Assembly: GCA_027625915.1 (NCBI GenBank)
Contig: JANTQA010000010.1
Span: forward strand, 1,178,001 to 1,242,000
Direction: 5' to 3'
DNA length: 64,000 bases
Source: Anaeramoeba flamelloides
Taxonomy: Eukaryota; Metamonada; Anaeramoebidae
Shown: positions 61,264-64,000 of the stretch, one piece after another
Layout of the letters: every line of letters starts with the position of its first letter
How positions within the stretch are numbered: position 1 is the first letter of the stretch
The notes under the pieces: generated by a model
What the model was told of the DNA's origin: nothing
Databases searched by the model: none
Seen by the model: the letters and a program-made list of their open reading frames with translations, nothing else
Position numbers and translations under genes: made by a program

Positions 61264-63107
61264 ATGGACAGAAAACTGTATTTAACTCAAAAATTATATA
61301 TTACCAAACAACATAACCTTATTTTATTGTTTTTTTTTTTAATGTTTCTTATTATCTAATCACCTTAATCTTTTAAAATAAATAAAAAAAACAAACAAAA
61401 AATTAAAAAATAAAAACAACAAAATATTTATATGTTTTCAAAAGAAATTATTTAATTAATTTATATTGCGAAAACAAAATTGGGAAGAAAGTTGATTTAC
61501 AACCATGCGAAACATTAAAATCCTTATTACTTGATTTTTATCCATGCACTTATGAAGTATTTTTTTATTTTCTTTTAGAAATGAAAATAGAAAATGAAAT
61601 CTTATCAAATTTTGAATTGAATTGCGAAATAGAACTGATTCAAGGTTTATGGCATTTGGATCATGAGCAATATTCAATTGGTGTTACTTATTTAATTTGC
61701 AAAGGGAAGAAATTGGGATTTGAAAACAAAATTCTTGAATTACTTGTTGAAAATAAAAGATATGAAGAAGTCCTATTAATGATGAATTCGATTGATATTG
61801 AAATTGAAACAATTGACGATGTTCTTTGTATTCAGAAATGTTATTTACATTGTGGATTATATTACGAATCTTTTTGCTTTAGTAGAAATTGCTTAGTCAA
61901 CCATGAGAAAATACACAGGCTAAATTTACAAGAAAGCAAGGCCAAATCTACTATTTTCAACCCCCTTTTCAATTTTTTTATTTCGAATAAAAAAGTTAAT
62001 TTATTATTTCAACTCCCATTTAATCAAGATGAAGAAAATCTTTTAGAGCAATACCTTGAAACATTGAAAAACAAAAATACTGGCTATAATTTTTTATTTG
62101 TTTGGTATTTACAAAAACAAAAAATTTCACAGGCATTCCAAATTAATGACAAATTAAACAATATAGAAAAAATCAATGGAAAGATCAACCTGACAAGAAA
62201 CAATTTGATTAATATTCATCACAATTGGTTTCCCTCCACTAAGGATAATTCTTCTATCTTTTTAAAGAATTCTTTCGACTTATCAACAACATCCAATTCT
62301 CAATCAATAACAGATAATAAAATTATTTCCGAAACTTCTCTTTTATCAACAACAAAATTTATGAGCAAAATAAAATCAAAAAATAAACAAAGTTTAAAAA
62401 AATCAAAATTTGAAACACCAATGTTCCAAACTGGAAATGAAAATGAAAAGAAAAACAAAAATGAAATCGAAATTGAAAGCGAAAGAAACAGAACAAATTT
62501 TTTCGTTTCAAATTTTTCAAATTTAAAAAACCCCAACATTTCAACAAATCACAATTTCCAAAGCCAACCACCAACCTCACAAAACACAAAAAACATTCCA
62601 GAAATAAATATTCAATCTTACCGAAAGTCCTTTGGAACATCCTTCACAAAACTCTTTTCAAATACAAATTTTGATAATGATGATGATCAAAATTCAACAA
62701 CTCGTAAAAAATTAAATTTCCAAAAATACAAAAAAATAACCCAAACACCAAATAAACAAGAGCAGCAAGAACAGACATCATCATTTTTTTCAAATTTGGA
62801 TAACTCGTTCGAAAATAAATTAAATACCGATCTTGAAATTGAAATAGAAAAAGAAAAAGAAAATGAAAATGAAAGCGAAACCGAAAGCGAAAGTGAAAGT
62901 GAAAATAACGAATTTTTTTTGAATCAAAATTCTGGATCTGAAAGTGAAAGTGATCTGGAACAACAGTCTTTTGATTTACAAAATTCTGAACAAACATCAA
63001 TGTCCTTACAAAAAAAAAAATTAAATAAATTTCACTTGGACCCAAAATCACCTTACTACAAAATGAAATTAACAACACCAATCAATACTAAATTATTTAA
63101 AAATTAA
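61264..63107 (+). CDS. ELYS-domain nucleoporin-like protein, two exons
   Basis: Exon 1 (61264-61328, MDRKLYLTQKLYITKQHN) joins exon 2 (61445-63107) across a 116-nt phase-2 intron, giving 575 residues. Without the exon-2 part before the internal ATG at 61581 the domain would lose its first helices. Residues about 20-220 fit the ELYS helical domain: LLLDFYPCTYEVFFYFLLEM, then IELIQGLWHLDHEQYSIGV, YEEVLLMMNSIDI and FLFVWYLQKQKISQAF. The rest is disordered, Ser/Asn/Glu-rich, with Glu-Ser repeats around residues 490-530 and a Pro-directed Ser/Thr end (DPKSPYYKMKLTTP). ELYS recruits the Nup107 complex to chromatin in animals, and fungi keep a short ELYS-only form that this resembles in size. The inferred site is the nuclear pore. 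Exon 1 is less certain than exon 2. Confidence 0.75.
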
Positions 63108-64000
63108 ATAATTCTTTTTATTTTTTTTTTTTTTTTTATTTCATTTCTCAATATTTTCATTTATTTGAAATTAATTTCCTAAAACAATGAATTTAAAAAA
63201 TTAATGTTTATTATTATTTTTCTGTTTGAGAATTGATTTTGGAAAAAAATTTCTTTTTCTTTTTCTTTTTCTTTTTTTCTTCTTTTAATAATAAACAATC
63301 TTTTAAAAAATTATATAACAAAATTACATTTTTAATTATTTTCTTACTTTAACAAAATATATTTCAATATCTTTTCGTAATAAAAAAAAATTATCAAAAA
63401 ATATTTTAAAAAATTTATTCTTGAATTAATTTTGATAAAAACTTATTTTTTTAAATATTATTTTATCCCTTTTTTTGTGAGAGAATCTTGATTTAATTAA
63501 AGAGGTATGTTTTTTTTTTTTCAAGAATTACAGATCTATTTAATATTACTGAAAATACCCAAAAATCAAAAATTCTCGAAAATTTTTTGACCATGAAAAA
63601 AAAACTTTTTTGAATAACTTTACTAAAACCCTAGTTCCCAATATACTCAATTTAATGGAAAAATTGGACTTTTATTGTCTAAAACATTTTATTTTACTGA
63701 AAAATACAAAATTGTTAAAATTAAATTTTTGGCAATAATATTCAACCCATTTTGTGTGAAAGGAATTGGTATCTTAAATGTCTGTTACATTTCTGATCAT
63801 TTCGAAATGGTATTTATAAAACTTGAGAAAGGGTTTTTGTAAAAAAATTTCTGATTGTATATTATTATTATTAATAAGTTTAAGGAGTAATTCAAAAGTA
63901 ACTGAGTAATATCTAATCGAACACACACGTACTCTATCCTACCCAAGTTTAACCAAGAAAAACCCGATTTAATTGCATACCAGAAGAGAAATTGGTTGAT
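63108..64000. other. 3' flank of the ELYS-like gene, no further gene
   Basis: T-rich tracts and a short CTTTTT run (about 63250-63275), then AT-rich sequence with no exon recognised up to the window edge. Confidence 0.5.

Noticed and set aside
1-64000. Viral, Polinton-like or LTR-type fossils
   Set aside because: No capsid, polymerase, integrase or reverse-transcriptase-like protein segment and no LTR pair was recognised on either strand. The repeats found fit DNA transposons, a SINE or unclassified families.

Overview
The window is a very AT-rich eukaryotic (protist) nuclear segment. Ten protein genes can be supported, covering roughly a quarter of it including introns. They use the standard genetic code (TAA and TAG stops). 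Where a gene is split, nearly all introns are GT-AG, about 84-330 nt long with two exceptions of about 1.05 and 2.05 kb. Proteins carry poly-Asn, Lys/Glu and Ser/Glu tracts, and one is a tandem DH-PH Rho exchange factor. This suits an amoeboid protist with an expanded Rho system. Anaeramoeba-like metamonads and AT-rich amoebozoans are the groups I considered, but the sequence alone does not decide.

Genes in order: an acidic, Lys/Glu-rich protein of unknown function (minus, 2.4-3.6 kb); a small multi-pass membrane protein (plus, 7.6-8.2); a coiled-coil SUN-domain protein, a nuclear-envelope LINC component (plus, 11.3-13.4); a transmembrane PDI/TMX3-like ER thioredoxin with WCGHC and a C-terminal KKXX signal (minus, 17.2-18.7); ribosomal stalk protein P0 (minus, 24.3-25.8); a multi-exon coiled-coil protein weakly resembling the ADIP/SSX2IP centrosomal family (plus, 30.3-32.7); a 1450-residue RGG/poly-Asn DH-PH-DH-PH RhoGEF (plus, 36.3-40.7); a stomatin-family SPFH protein (plus, 47.7-51.2); an unknown 190-residue protein (plus, 56.8-57.4); and an ELYS-domain nucleoporin-like protein (plus, 61.3-63.1). 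SUN, ELYS and possibly the ADIP-like gene point to the nuclear envelope and centrosome. The genes are otherwise unrelated housekeeping or signalling genes with no operon-like arrangement.

The space between genes is largely built of repeats. The most unusual are five arrays of adjacent or nested hairpins at 9.8, 16.2, 22.0, 23.7 and 27.8 kb. Each is assembled from the same few palindromic modules, and both arms of a module can change together. Other elements are a tRNA-derived SINE with an exact 18-bp target duplication nested in an older repeat (14.0-14.4 kb); two inverted copies of a TTAA-flanked element with terminal inverted repeats (19.8 and 41.9 kb); an AT-rich element with CCCTTAGCACCCC ends and a duplicated left end (45.3-46.8 kb) plus a diverged relative (52.6 kb); a foldback element with arms of about 100 bp (8.5-8.8 kb); and four dispersed repeat families (called A-D here), one copy of which fills part of an intron. 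No viral or retroviral-like coding sequence, tRNA gene, rRNA or CRISPR array was seen.
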